From contig JAQGHH010000311.1 of NCBI GenBank assembly GCA_028288945.1, forward strand, positions 1-5,716: a stretch of 5,716 nucleotides of DNA, in the 5' to 3' direction. This document shows positions 1 to 5,716 of the stretch, in pieces. Position 1 is the first letter of the stretch. Each line of letters begins with the position of its first letter. A model generated the notes under the pieces. It was not told the DNA's origin. It saw only the letters and a program-made list of their open reading frames with translations, and did no database searches. This stretch comes from Phycisphaerales bacterium (GTDB taxonomy: Bacteria > Planctomycetota > Phycisphaerae > Tepidisphaerales > Tepidisphaeraceae). Both the position numbers and the translations under genes were made by a program.

Positions 1-2
1 TC

Positions 3-866
3 GTATTCGTCGGCGTTGAGGTTGATGGTGACGGCGAATCTGCGGTGGGCCGATCCGCGGGTCGTGTCGTCGCGGTGGGGGCTGAAGTGGCCGCCCTCCT
101 GGGCGTCGTATCGGGCGACGATGTGCCGCTCGATTCGTGTGGCGTCGAACTGGAAGGCCTGCTTGAGAACCGGGGCCACCCGCCGCTTGAGTCGCGACTG
201 CACCGCCGCGATGGTCGCCGCGTCGCGGATGGTGTAGTCGAGCCTGCTTTTCACCGTGCGGTCGTGAACCCGCACGGTTCGGCCGTTCACTTCGGATAAC
301 GTGCCCAAATCCTGGCCGCCGTTGCGATCATAAAGGCCGATCAGGTGTCGGCAGAAATCCTGTTCGAACACGAAGGGGATGGTGAGCACCGGCGCGAAAT
401 CCGCGATCGCCGTGATGCGCGGAAGCCCCTCGAGAACGTGAAGGAGTGTCGCGACGTGGTTTTCGACGTTGTCGCCAAAGGGGAGGACCGCCCGCGTTCG
501 CCGGGCGAGGTCGAGGATCACCGAATACCGAAGATACTGCGTTCCGTCCGGGGACGATGCGCCAAACGCCTTGCTGAGGACGCGCTCGAAATCCCAGAAG
601 TAGATGATGTCGGAAAACTTCTGCGCGACCCGCCCGGTGCGCTGATCTTCACGGTCGACGCTGACGCCGCAGAACATGGCGTTGAGTGGCTTGAGTCGCG
701 GCTGGTTCTTCTCGATCTCCTCCACCACCCGGCGGCCGGCCGCGTCTCCGGCCGAACCGAAAAAGCAGAGCACCACGTAGTGCCCCGCGGCCAGATCGAT
801 CGAACCGCGTGGGGAGCTGGAGGCGGGTGCGAAAAACACAGGCGCCGGGTCACCGGGCTTGAGCAT
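3..866 (-). CDS. Redoxin-like domain fused to 2OG-Fe(II) dioxygenase (prolyl-4-hydroxylase type), partial at the window's left edge
   Basis: The frame stays open for 288 codons and leaves the window before any stop, so the C-terminus is missing. Residues 1-150 look like an AhpC/TSA peroxiredoxin fold: the start MLKPGDPAPVF, a core strand near 30-36 (YVVLCFF), and WDFERVLSKAFGA at 91-103, matching the redoxin 'D..v...yG' region. The usual peroxidatic-cysteine position (after the FFGSAGD loop) holds no Cys, so peroxidase activity is doubtful. Residues 165-288 match the prolyl-4-hydroxylase-like dioxygenase fold: Y253, G259, F261 and the iron-binding H264-x-D266 pair, then TINLN (280-284). The distal His and the 2-oxoglutarate-binding basic residue would lie beyond the edge. 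The family hydroxylates or otherwise oxidises substrates with O2 and 2-oxoglutarate; the substrate here is unknown. ATG at 866 is chosen because AGGAA (875-879) lies 8 bases upstream; an in-frame GTG further upstream fits less well. No signal peptide, so probably cytoplasmic. It lies downstream of nadR on the same strand, 255 bases away, so it probably has its own promoter. Confidence 0.85.
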   Translation of the reverse strand, partial: MLKPGDPAPVFFAPASSSPRGSIDLAAGHYVVLCFFGSAGDAAGRRVVEEIEKNQPRLKPLNAMFCGVSVDREDQRTGRVAQKFSDIIYFWDFERVLSKAFGASSPDGTQYLRYSVILDLARRTRAVLPFGDNVENHVATLLHVLEGLPRITAIADFAPVLTIPFVFEQDFCRHLIGLYDRNGGQDLGTLSEVNGRTVRVHDRTVKSRLDYTIRDAATIAAVQSRLKRRVAPVLKQAFQFDATRIERHIVARYDAQEGGHFSPHRDDTTRGSAHRRFAVTINLNADEY

Positions 867-1121
867 CGTCAGGATTCCTGTTCGGGGTTTCACAAATAAC
901 CGGGCGCAGATAACAAATAGCGCCCAGTGGTCGGATCGCCGCGTCGCTTGCGAGCAGGCACGGCGATGGTCCGCCGAAGGCAGGCTCCGGCAGACGGAAT
1001 ATACTAGGCATCGCGCCCCCGCGGCGACCGGACGGGCATATTTTTTGTGGAGTTTTTTTCAGCGCAGGCGGGTCACCGGTGAGAAGATGGGTCGTCTAAA
1101 TTGATTCCGCCGGTCGGCGCG
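867..1121. other. Intergenic region between nadR and the dioxygenase gene
   Basis: This gap has no convincing gene on either strand. Read on the minus strand from the nadR stop, it holds a perfect 10-base palindrome, TCACCGGTGA (1073-1082), then two A-tracts (A7 at 1053-1059 and A6 at 1041-1046), then a -10-like box. No stem followed by a T-run in the minus direction is seen, so no intrinsic terminator for nadR could be identified. Short open frames opposite and around the gap show no recognisable motif. Confidence 0.7.
998..1059 (-). promoter_or_regulatory. Candidate promoter of the dioxygenase gene (A-tracts plus -10-like box)
   Basis: On the minus strand TATATT (998-1003) matches the sigma70 -10 consensus at five of six bases. 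No good -35 hexamer lies 16-18 bases upstream. Two A-tracts at 1041-1046 and 1053-1059 would fall roughly at -48 to -66, where UP elements or bent DNA act. The plus strand offers TATACT at 1000-1005 in the same AT-rich patch, but no plus-strand gene follows it. This is inferred from pattern only. Confidence 0.25.
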
Positions 1122-2162
1122 TTATTGAGAACCGGTTCGTCTGCTGGGCTTCTTGAAAATGTACCGATCCACGGCCGCAACCGCCTGATCGAATCGGTTG
1201 CGCCAATTGCTTCCCGTGACCATCGCGTGCGGCGTGCCGTGCCCGATCAGAGCGTCCAGAAGGTTCCGCTGCATCAAGGCGCGCAGCTCCGGCGTACCGA
1301 GATCACGACTGGTATCCGCCACCCACGGCACGTCAATGGACGTGAACAGATAGAAGTCGTTCTGGCTCTCGGGCAAGTGGATGATCTCTTCGACACGTTG
1401 CGGACAGCGCCCGTAGTAGTGCTGGCTGAAGGCGCGGGTGATCAGCGCGTCCGTGTCCACGAACAGGACTCTGTTTGCTTTCCTCTTAAACCGATCGCGT
1501 TCACGCAGGTGCCCCTCGGCAATGGGTTCCATGTCTTCGTATGCGCAATGGCGCTCGCCGAGAAAGTCGCGCGCGAACTCGGGCTGCCAGACGGTCGAAT
1601 AGTGTGCCGCAAGCTGTTCGCAGAGCGTGGTTTTTCCGGTGGATTCCGGGCCGTAGACGCAGACCGTTTTGACGAAATAACTGCGGACCACCGGGTCCAG
1701 AAAATCCCAATAATCAAGGGGACTGGATCGCACACGCGTCGCGCTGATCGGGACGGCATTCCGGTCGGCGTCCACGACAACATGGCGCGCCCGCAGGTAT
1801 CGGGTCACGTAGGGGTCGTATGAAGGCTCACTGGTGAACGCCGCGTCCGGCCGGCAGCCGCACGCTTCGACGACGACGCGCTCCCAGATGCGATAGAACT
1901 CGTCGGGCGTGGCGCACTCTTCCGGGAAGTACGGCAGCGTGTTATCGAGAGTCACGACGTTCGCCGCCGGGTATAGCTTGGCGATCCAGCCGTGCCTCAC
2001 ATTCACGGGGACCGTTTCGGAAGGCCGGTGCGAAACGCAGACGGTGAGCCGGTCGCATCGTGAAAGGGCCGTTTCGATCAGGTACTGATGGCCCTTCGTC
2101 AGAGGGTAGAACTTGCCAAAGACGACGCCGGCTCGGAATTCCTTCGCATTCTCTTGCGCCAT
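1122..2162 (-). CDS. nadR: Bifunctional NMN adenylyltransferase / nicotinamide riboside kinase (NadR, without HTH domain)
   Basis: This 346-residue cytoplasmic enzyme should carry out two NAD salvage steps: ATP-dependent phosphorylation of nicotinamide riboside to NMN, then adenylation of NMN to NAD+. Residues 10-150 form the nucleotidyltransferase domain, with GKFYP (16-20), TKGH (22-25, the [H/T]xGH motif) and ISATRVR (139-145). Residues 165-340 form the P-loop kinase domain, with Walker A GPESTGKT (171-178), EFARDFL (195-201), the DTDALIT strand (236-242) and DVPWVADTSRD (277-287). The order matches E. coli NadR, but the N-terminal helix-turn-helix is absent, so I infer no repressor role. 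An open frame extends upstream to 2303, but the ATG at 2162 is preferred: GGGAA (2170-2174) lies 7 bases upstream, and GVVFGKFYP follows 11 residues later as in homologues. The gene overlaps the end of pnuC by 64 bases, which indicates one transcript and possibly coupled translation. TAA stop. Confidence 0.95.
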   Translation of the reverse strand: MAQENAKEFRAGVVFGKFYPLTKGHQYLIETALSRCDRLTVCVSHRPSETVPVNVRHGWIAKLYPAANVVTLDNTLPYFPEECATPDEFYRIWERVVVEACGCRPDAAFTSEPSYDPYVTRYLRARHVVVDADRNAVPISATRVRSSPLDYWDFLDPVVRSYFVKTVCVYGPESTGKTTLCEQLAAHYSTVWQPEFARDFLGERHCAYEDMEPIAEGHLRERDRFKRKANRVLFVDTDALITRAFSQHYYGRCPQRVEEIIHLPESQNDFYLFTSIDVPWVADTSRDLGTPELRALMQRNLLDALIGHGTPHAMVTGSNWRNRFDQAVAAVDRYIFKKPSRRTGSQ

Positions 2163-2698
2163 TCGACTATTCCCATGATGCAAAGGGCCGTGAAGCACAG
2201 ATACGTCCCGAACGTGACCCACATTCCAAGTAGCGCAAGGACCACCAGTGAGATCAAGTCCGCGGCAAAATAGACGCCCCACGATTCGAAGAACTTGAGG
2301 CAAAGCATGTACTCGGCGACCAGCGACATCACGGCAATGACGCTGTCCCAGAACGGCGCAGGGTCGCCGGTGGCTCTAAAGACCGGATACAAGCCAAGGA
2401 TTCCCGCCGCCAGGATTATCGACAGGAGGGCGAGTGTTTGATTTTTCGTGCGACCGATGCGGATGAGCTTCGTGCCCGTCGCCTGATCTCTCCGCGTCCA
2501 CATTCGCCAGCCGTAAGCGCATTCGACGACGTAAAAGGCTTGCAAACCAGCCTGGGCGTACAGCCTTTGCGTCCAGAAGACAGCCAGCAGCGCCACGGAA
2601 TTCAGGATGCCGATCGGCCAGTTGATGTCCTTCTCGCGAACGATCAGGAAAACGCAAACAACGCCGGTGACGAAGCCGATCCAATCCATCACGCTCAT
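2099..2698 (-). CDS. pnuC: Nicotinamide riboside transporter PnuC
   Basis: PnuC is an inner-membrane facilitator that takes up nicotinamide riboside, which NadR then traps by phosphorylation. The 199-residue length is usual for the family. About seven hydrophobic segments are visible (near 4-20, 28-43, 48-64, 87-105, 117-135, 143-160 and 163-179). Family-like signatures are YGWRMW (62-67), the polar-aromatic WDS at 117-119 and the segment LKFFESWGVYFAADL (134-148). The last 20 residues after W180 are basic and polar, and are encoded in the 64-base overlap with nadR, so the membrane core ends where nadR begins. The ATG at 2698 follows a GGTGGGA Shine-Dalgarno on the minus strand (2702-2708). 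It is the first gene of the pnuC-nadR operon and is transcribed divergently from the asparagine-synthase-like gene. TGA stop. Confidence 0.95.
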   Translation of the reverse strand: MSVMDWIGFVTGVVCVFLIVREKDINWPIGILNSVALLAVFWTQRLYAQAGLQAFYVVECAYGWRMWTRRDQATGTKLIRIGRTKNQTLALLSIILAAGILGLYPVFRATGDPAPFWDSVIAVMSLVAEYMLCLKFFESWGVYFAADLISLVVLALLGMWVTFGTYLCFTALCIMGIVEWRKRMRRNSEPASSLASSTL

Positions 2699-2789
2699 AT
2701 GATTCCCACCCCCGGGCTCCCGGCAGAAACTCTCGCAAATTGCATTGTGGTCCAGTCATGAGAGGCAGCGGATCGGCCCCGAGGGCCCA

Positions 2790-2823
2790 CGATACTATCG
2801 GACGCTTCGAATCGGAAACCCAA
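2790..2823 (-). promoter_or_regulatory. Candidate pnuC-nadR promoter with an overlapping palindrome
   Basis: On the minus strand, TTGGGT (complement of 2818-2823) and GATAGT (complement of 2794-2799) are spaced by 18 bases and match the sigma70 boxes at three and four of six positions. The -10-like box lies inside the inverted repeat CGATA-C-TATCG (2790-2800), where a repressor could block transcription. This would give a leader of roughly 85-90 bases before the pnuC ATG. The matches are weak, so the call is tentative. Confidence 0.25.
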
Positions 2824-2887
2824 TTCCGGCCGTATTGGATCGACACCGCGCGGGCCGATACTTAATGGGCAAGGGGCATTCGTGGAC

Positions 2888-2893
2888 GGGGAG
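2888..2893 (+). promoter_or_regulatory. Ribosome binding site deciding the start of the asparagine-synthase-like gene
   Basis: GGGGAG lies 10 bases before the ATG at 2904. The other possible starts, TTG at 2745 and ATG at 2865, have no comparable purine-rich site, so 2904 is preferred. Confidence 0.55.
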
Positions 2894-2903
2894 TCATCAG
2901 AAC

Positions 2904-4595
2904 ATGCACCGCGGACTTGAGAATTGTTTGTTCGCCTGGCAACCCGAGGCGAATGCGGGGCCCTTTCGCAACCCGTTCAGGGGGACCAATCGCGTAACCC
3001 TCTCCACCGCCGACGCGACCGCGATCGGCGCGGAAGTCGTCGCCGGCCCCAAGGCCCAGCTCACCAGTTTGGACGACCCGCAGTCCGGGTATTGCGCGTA
3101 CGTCTGGGGAAGGCCCACCCACCCCGCCCATCGCGGCGATCAATTGATCCGATGGTGCGTGCAACAAGTCCGCGAAGGCCGCCCCAAGCAGTTGACGGAA
3201 TTGATCGGCACCTTCGTGCTCCTCATCGACGATCGCCGGGAACGGCGGGTGCATTTCATCGGCGACGCGATGGGCATCGCGCCCTGGTACCTCGGCCGCC
3301 ACCGCGGCCGGTGGGTCGCCGGGAGCAGCGTCTGGCCGATCCAGCAGGCGGGCCTTGCCGGGAAGGCCGTGAACTACGACGCCGTCGGCGCGTGGCTCTA
3401 CTACGGCTACAACCTCACGGACGGCTCGCTCCTGCAAGACTACCGTCGGCTCACCGCCGGGACGGTGACCACCGCCGCCGGTGACGGATTCACCGAAGAG
3501 ACGTACGCGCAACTCACCCCCGGCGAGGCCCGCCCGCCGCGCGAGCAGATCGTCGACACCCTTTTCGAACAGGTCTCCCAGGCGTTCGACCAATTCACCG
3601 ACGGCCTGGAGACCGCCTCGCTCGCACTCAGCGGCGGATACGACAGTCGAATTCTTGCGGCACTCGCCGCGAAAAAGAAGGGCATGAAGACCCGGGCATT
3701 CCTCGTGCAGGACACCGCCCACGAGGTCGGGTTGGTCTCGCGCATCGCCGGGCGGGTGGGACTGCCGCTGCACGTCATTCCCACCGACGGCTCGCGGTGG
3801 AACATGTTCGACGAGCCGTTTCATCCGCTGCCCGACGGCCTGCCCATCACCAAGCAGGTGACGCACGTGGTCGCACAGCAGAACCCCGGCGTGCCGCTGA
3901 TCAACGGATTTTTCGGCGACATCGTCACGCGCGGGACCGGCACGCCCTCCGACTCGAATGTCGAGCTGCAACCTTACGAGGCGCTCGTGCCTTACATGAC
4001 GAAGCGCCGGTGTCTGCCGGGTCACCGCTTCGATTTGCTGGAACCGGGGTTCGAGCGCCGCGTCGAGGCGCGGGCGCGGGAGGCGATGCGGGTCCTCATC
4101 GATCGCGGCCGCGAGCTCGGCAAGCCGTTCCTTTACACCGGCTTCTATGCCAGGCAGCGCTACTACACGTCGAACAATTTCCTTCAACACCTGGACGTCA
4201 CGGAGCCCATCAACCCCTTCTACGTATGGGCGCTCATCAACCAGCGCTTCGCCAACCACTACGATTGCTTCACGTGGGAAACCTCCGAGCTGCTGTTCCA
4301 ACGCCACCTGCCCTGCCTCGCGGACATCCCCCACTCCGAACGCGGCGTCGTCCCCCCGCCGGTCGAGCCCCAGCCCAGCCGCTGCACCAAGCAATGGGCC
4401 GCGGCGATGCTGGCCAATCTCCCCCGTCGCGATTTCCTGCCGATTCTCAGCCGCAAGAAGGCCCTGTCGCGCCTGACCGGCGCACTTCTGGGCCGTCGCG
4501 ACGTGGACGGCGCGGTCCTGTTCCTCCAGCGCCTCGCACTGCTGGAAAGCTGGCTGCGGCAGGCAGAAATCCCCTTCGACTGGCGCGCGATCTGA
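2904..4595 (+). CDS. Asparagine-synthase-related protein with a Cys-less glutaminase-like N-terminal domain
   Basis: This is a 563-residue protein of the asparagine synthetase superfamily. Residues 60-150 resemble the second half of the class II glutamine amidotransferase domain: LIGTFVLLIDD (100-110), then FIGDAMGIAPWYLG (118-131), matching the family 'RDxxGxxPLYy' pattern. The first half is unlike the family: no Met-Cys N-terminus, no RGPD and no NGEIYN equivalent, so glutaminase activity is unlikely. Residues 215-480 are the ATP-pyrophosphatase domain, with LALSGGYDSR (240-249) as the PP-loop that binds ATP. The usual SGEGxDE motif seems replaced by NGFFGD (334-339). EPINPFYVWAL (434-444) matches the family 'PFLD' region. 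Such proteins activate a carboxylate as an adenylate and form an amide or related bond; the substrate cannot be read from sequence. It is not a housekeeping AsnB. The beta-helix gene follows 209 bases downstream on the same strand. Start chosen by the Shine-Dalgarno at 2888-2893; an ATG at 2865 would add 13 residues. Confidence 0.85.
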   Translation: MHRGLENCLFAWQPEANAGPFRNPFRGTNRVTLSTADATAIGAEVVAGPKAQLTSLDDPQSGYCAYVWGRPTHPAHRGDQLIRWCVQQVREGRPKQLTELIGTFVLLIDDRRERRVHFIGDAMGIAPWYLGRHRGRWVAGSSVWPIQQAGLAGKAVNYDAVGAWLYYGYNLTDGSLLQDYRRLTAGTVTTAAGDGFTEETYAQLTPGEARPPREQIVDTLFEQVSQAFDQFTDGLETASLALSGGYDSRILAALAAKKKGMKTRAFLVQDTAHEVGLVSRIAGRVGLPLHVIPTDGSRWNMFDEPFHPLPDGLPITKQVTHVVAQQNPGVPLINGFFGDIVTRGTGTPSDSNVELQPYEALVPYMTKRRCLPGHRFDLLEPGFERRVEARAREAMRVLIDRGRELGKPFLYTGFYARQRYYTSNNFLQHLDVTEPINPFYVWALINQRFANHYDCFTWETSELLFQRHLPCLADIPHSERGVVPPPVEPQPSRCTKQWAAAMLANLPRRDFLPILSRKKALSRLTGALLGRRDVDGAVLFLQRLALLESWLRQAEIPFDWRAI

Positions 4596-4659
4596 TCGCA
4601 CTCTGCGTCTATCCGAACGCTCGCGTGTTCCGGCCGAGGGCAACCTGCTGCTATGACAC

Positions 4660-4695
4660 GGGCGGGCCGCCCACGCCGCGGTAAACCGCCGGCGG
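4660..4695 (+). repeat. Two adjacent GC-rich inverted repeats after the asparagine-synthase-like gene
   Basis: GGGCGG-G-CCGCCC (4660-4672) is a perfect inverted repeat that can form a 5-base-pair stem with a GGC loop. Two bases later, GCGG-TAAA-CCGC (4678-4689) forms a stem-loop that extends to 4675-4693 with one bulged C. CCGCCGGCGG (4686-4695) is itself a perfect palindrome. No U-run follows, so this does not fit a standard intrinsic terminator. It could slow polymerase, protect the upstream mRNA end or reduce expression of the beta-helix gene. The rest of the 209-base gap shows no gene. Confidence 0.4.
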
Positions 4696-4804
4696 CTTCC
4701 TGCGCTCTCCACAACGTCCGCCGCCGTCCCGGCTACTGCTCTTGAAGACATTCATACCGCGTGAGGCCGCCGGGCCGCTCAAGCTTGTCACCGAAAGGAT
4801 CCCG

Positions 4805-5716
4805 ATGCAGTCGAAGATGTTCGGAGTAAAGACGTGGGCGTTGTCGGTTGCGGCCTGCGTGCCGCTCCTTTCGATCTCCGCCAGGGCCGCCGAAAATCTC
4901 GCCGACCGTTTGGCGAAGGCAAAGCCCGGCGAAACGGTCGTGCTCCCGGCGGGCACGTTTCTCGGTGGCGCGACGCTGCCGCCGGGCGTGAGCCTCAAGG
5001 GCGCGGGCTTCGACAAGACCGTCATCGACGCGACCGGCGCGGACGCGGGCATCTCCATTGACGGCGGCAGCAACGCCGGCGTGTCGGACCTGGCGATCCG
5101 CGGCGCACGCCGGGCGGACTTGCTCGTTACCAATGCCCAAGGCCTGACCGTCAGCCGCGTGCTCGTCGCCGACAGCATCAATGGGATCAGCTTCGATAAT
5201 GTGAAGGCCGGCAGGATCGAGAACGCGATCATCGCCGGCAACCGCTACGGCATCATCCTGGGCGGCGGCGCGGACAACGTGGTCGTCAATTGCACGCTGG
5301 CGGGCAACGGGAGCCTCGGGATCAGCTTCCCCTCGGGCCATCATGCGATCGCCTTCAACAACTGCATCACCGAAAGCTCGATGGGCGTGTTCGTGGCCGA
5401 TACGAATGAAGTCCGGCTCGATCACAACCTCTATTTCACGCTCATCACCGGCAGCGCCGCCGGCCAGATCGGCCGCGAGGAGATGACCGATTGGCAATAC
5501 CTCAGCGGGATGGACTCGCACTCGGTGCGTCTGCCCGTGGCCTACCGCGATGCCGCGGCGGGCGACTATCGGCCGGCCAATCCCCTCATCTGGGCGGCGG
5601 ATCGCGCCGTGACCTCCGGCTGGGGCGCGGAAGCATTCGAAGGCGTTCACGCCCCCGAGCGCGACATCACGGGAGCAAAGCGAGGCCAGCAACCGGGGGC
5701 TGGCGCGTTCGAGGCG
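4805..5716 (+). CDS. Exported right-handed parallel beta-helix protein, partial at the window's right edge
   Basis: The frame runs 304 codons to the edge with no stop. Residues 1-29 form a signal peptide: Lys at 4 and 9, hydrophobic core WALSVAACVPLLSIS (11-25), likely cleavage after ARA or ARAA. VAAC (15-18) resembles a lipobox, but the hydrophobic core continues past it, so ordinary secretion is more likely. Residues 35-75 (GETVVLPAGTF, then LPPGVSLKGAG, then VIDATG) match the N-terminal part of pectate-lyase-superfamily beta-helices. Residues 92-212 contain coils of about 21-23 residues with aliphatic stacks and Asn/Cys positions (NC at 162-163 and 186-187). The final DITGAKR...GAGAFEA resembles the 'D..G..R...D.GA.E' end common in bacterial beta-helix proteins, so the domain may finish near the edge. 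Members bind or cleave acidic polysaccharides or act as surface proteins; no catalytic residues can be assigned. The ATG at 4805 has AAAGGA (4794-4799) 5 bases upstream. Confidence 0.85.
   Translation, partial: MQSKMFGVKTWALSVAACVPLLSISARAAENLADRLAKAKPGETVVLPAGTFLGGATLPPGVSLKGAGFDKTVIDATGADAGISIDGGSNAGVSDLAIRGARRADLLVTNAQGLTVSRVLVADSINGISFDNVKAGRIENAIIAGNRYGIILGGGADNVVVNCTLAGNGSLGISFPSGHHAIAFNNCITESSMGVFVADTNEVRLDHNLYFTLITGSAAGQIGREEMTDWQYLSGMDSHSVRLPVAYRDAAAGDYRPANPLIWAADRAVTSGWGAEAFEGVHAPERDITGAKRGQQPGAGAFEA

Larger units (their letters stand above)
2699..2903. promoter_or_regulatory. Divergent intergenic region between pnuC and the asparagine-synthase-like gene
   Basis: About 205 bases separate the two chosen starts, so the region should hold both promoters. 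The plus frame is open back to a TTG at 2745, but the peptide from 2745 to 2903 is basic, low in recognisable pattern and lacks a ribosome site, so I treat it as non-coding. Next to pnuC, CCGGG-CT-CCCGG (2712-2723) is an inverted repeat just upstream of the Shine-Dalgarno. For the plus gene, a weak TTGGAT (2835-2840), 18 bases, TACTTA (2859-2864) arrangement would start transcription about 30 bases before ATG 2904. I see no recognisable NAD riboswitch fold. Confidence 0.5.

Noticed and set aside
518..853. Minus-strand frame of 111 codons within the dioxygenase gene
   Set aside because: It is out of frame with the motif-bearing frame that starts at 866 and is rich in Ser, Arg and Pro, as expected of a shifted frame.
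345..899. Open plus frame of 184 codons opposite the dioxygenase gene
   Set aside because: It mirrors the minus gene, which has the H-x-D iron motif and a ribosome site. The plus peptide is charged and unlike any family I recognise.
1101..1823. Open plus frame of 240 codons opposite nadR
   Set aside because: NadR on the minus strand has complete catalytic motifs, and the plus peptide shows none.
2163..2303. N-terminal extension of NadR to 2303
   Set aside because: The 47 extra residues lie wholly inside pnuC, carry no helix-turn-helix pattern and have no need for their own start, given the good ribosome site before 2162.
2699..2790. NAD-responsive riboswitch in the pnuC leader
   Set aside because: Known NAD+ riboswitch classes can precede pnuC in some bacteria, but I could not match their conserved cores here; a covariance-model search would be decisive.
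2745..2903. Longer asparagine-synthase-like protein from TTG 2745 or ATG 2865
   Set aside because: The extra peptide is not family-like, does not supply a Met-Cys start and has no Shine-Dalgarno.
2862..4751. Open frame of 629 codons on the minus strand opposite the asparagine-synthase-like gene
   Set aside because: It is rich in Arg, Gly, Ala, Asp and Val with no family motif, as expected of an antisense frame in GC-rich DNA. The plus strand carries the PP-loop and other superfamily motifs.
4733..5692. Open frame of 319 codons on the minus strand opposite the beta-helix gene
   Set aside because: Its composition is that of an antisense shadow. The plus frame has a signal peptide, a Shine-Dalgarno and regular beta-helix coils.

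Overview
The window is a GC-rich stretch of bacterial chromosome with five protein-coding genes. Three lie on the minus strand and two on the plus strand, around a divergent intergenic region near 2.7-2.9 kb. Shine-Dalgarno sequences precede all five chosen starts. A secreted right-handed beta-helix protein with a cleavable-type signal peptide points to a Gram-negative-type cell. The gene mix (beta-helix surface protein, asparagine-synthase-like enzyme, redoxin/2OG-dioxygenase fusion) would fit a planctomycete or a similar environmental phylum, but nothing here proves the taxon. There are no rRNA or tRNA genes, CRISPR arrays, insertion sequences or phage genes.

Left part (3-866, minus): a gene cut by the left edge encodes a peroxiredoxin-fold domain fused to a prolyl-4-hydroxylase-type 2-oxoglutarate/Fe(II) dioxygenase. 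The redoxin domain lacks the peroxidatic cysteine at the expected place. A 255-base gap follows (867-1121) with two A-tracts, a -10-like box and a perfect 10-base palindrome.

Middle (1122-2698, minus): pnuC and nadR form a two-gene operon with a 64-base overlap. PnuC imports nicotinamide riboside. NadR phosphorylates it to NMN and adenylates NMN to NAD+. This NadR has no N-terminal helix-turn-helix, so it should be an enzyme only and not the repressor known from enteric bacteria.

Right part (2904-5716, plus): an asparagine-synthase-like ATP-pyrophosphatase comes first, with an N-terminal glutaminase-like domain that has lost the catalytic cysteine. After a 209-base gap with two GC-rich inverted repeats comes an exported parallel beta-helix protein that runs off the right edge. 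The two may be expressed together, and a role in envelope or extracellular glycan chemistry is possible, but this rests on position and fold only.

I see no clear new multi-gene system. The NAD salvage operon is well understood. The most unusual parts are the two proteins with degenerate accessory domains: the Cys-less redoxin fused to a dioxygenase, and the Cys-less glutaminase fused to an ATP-PPase.
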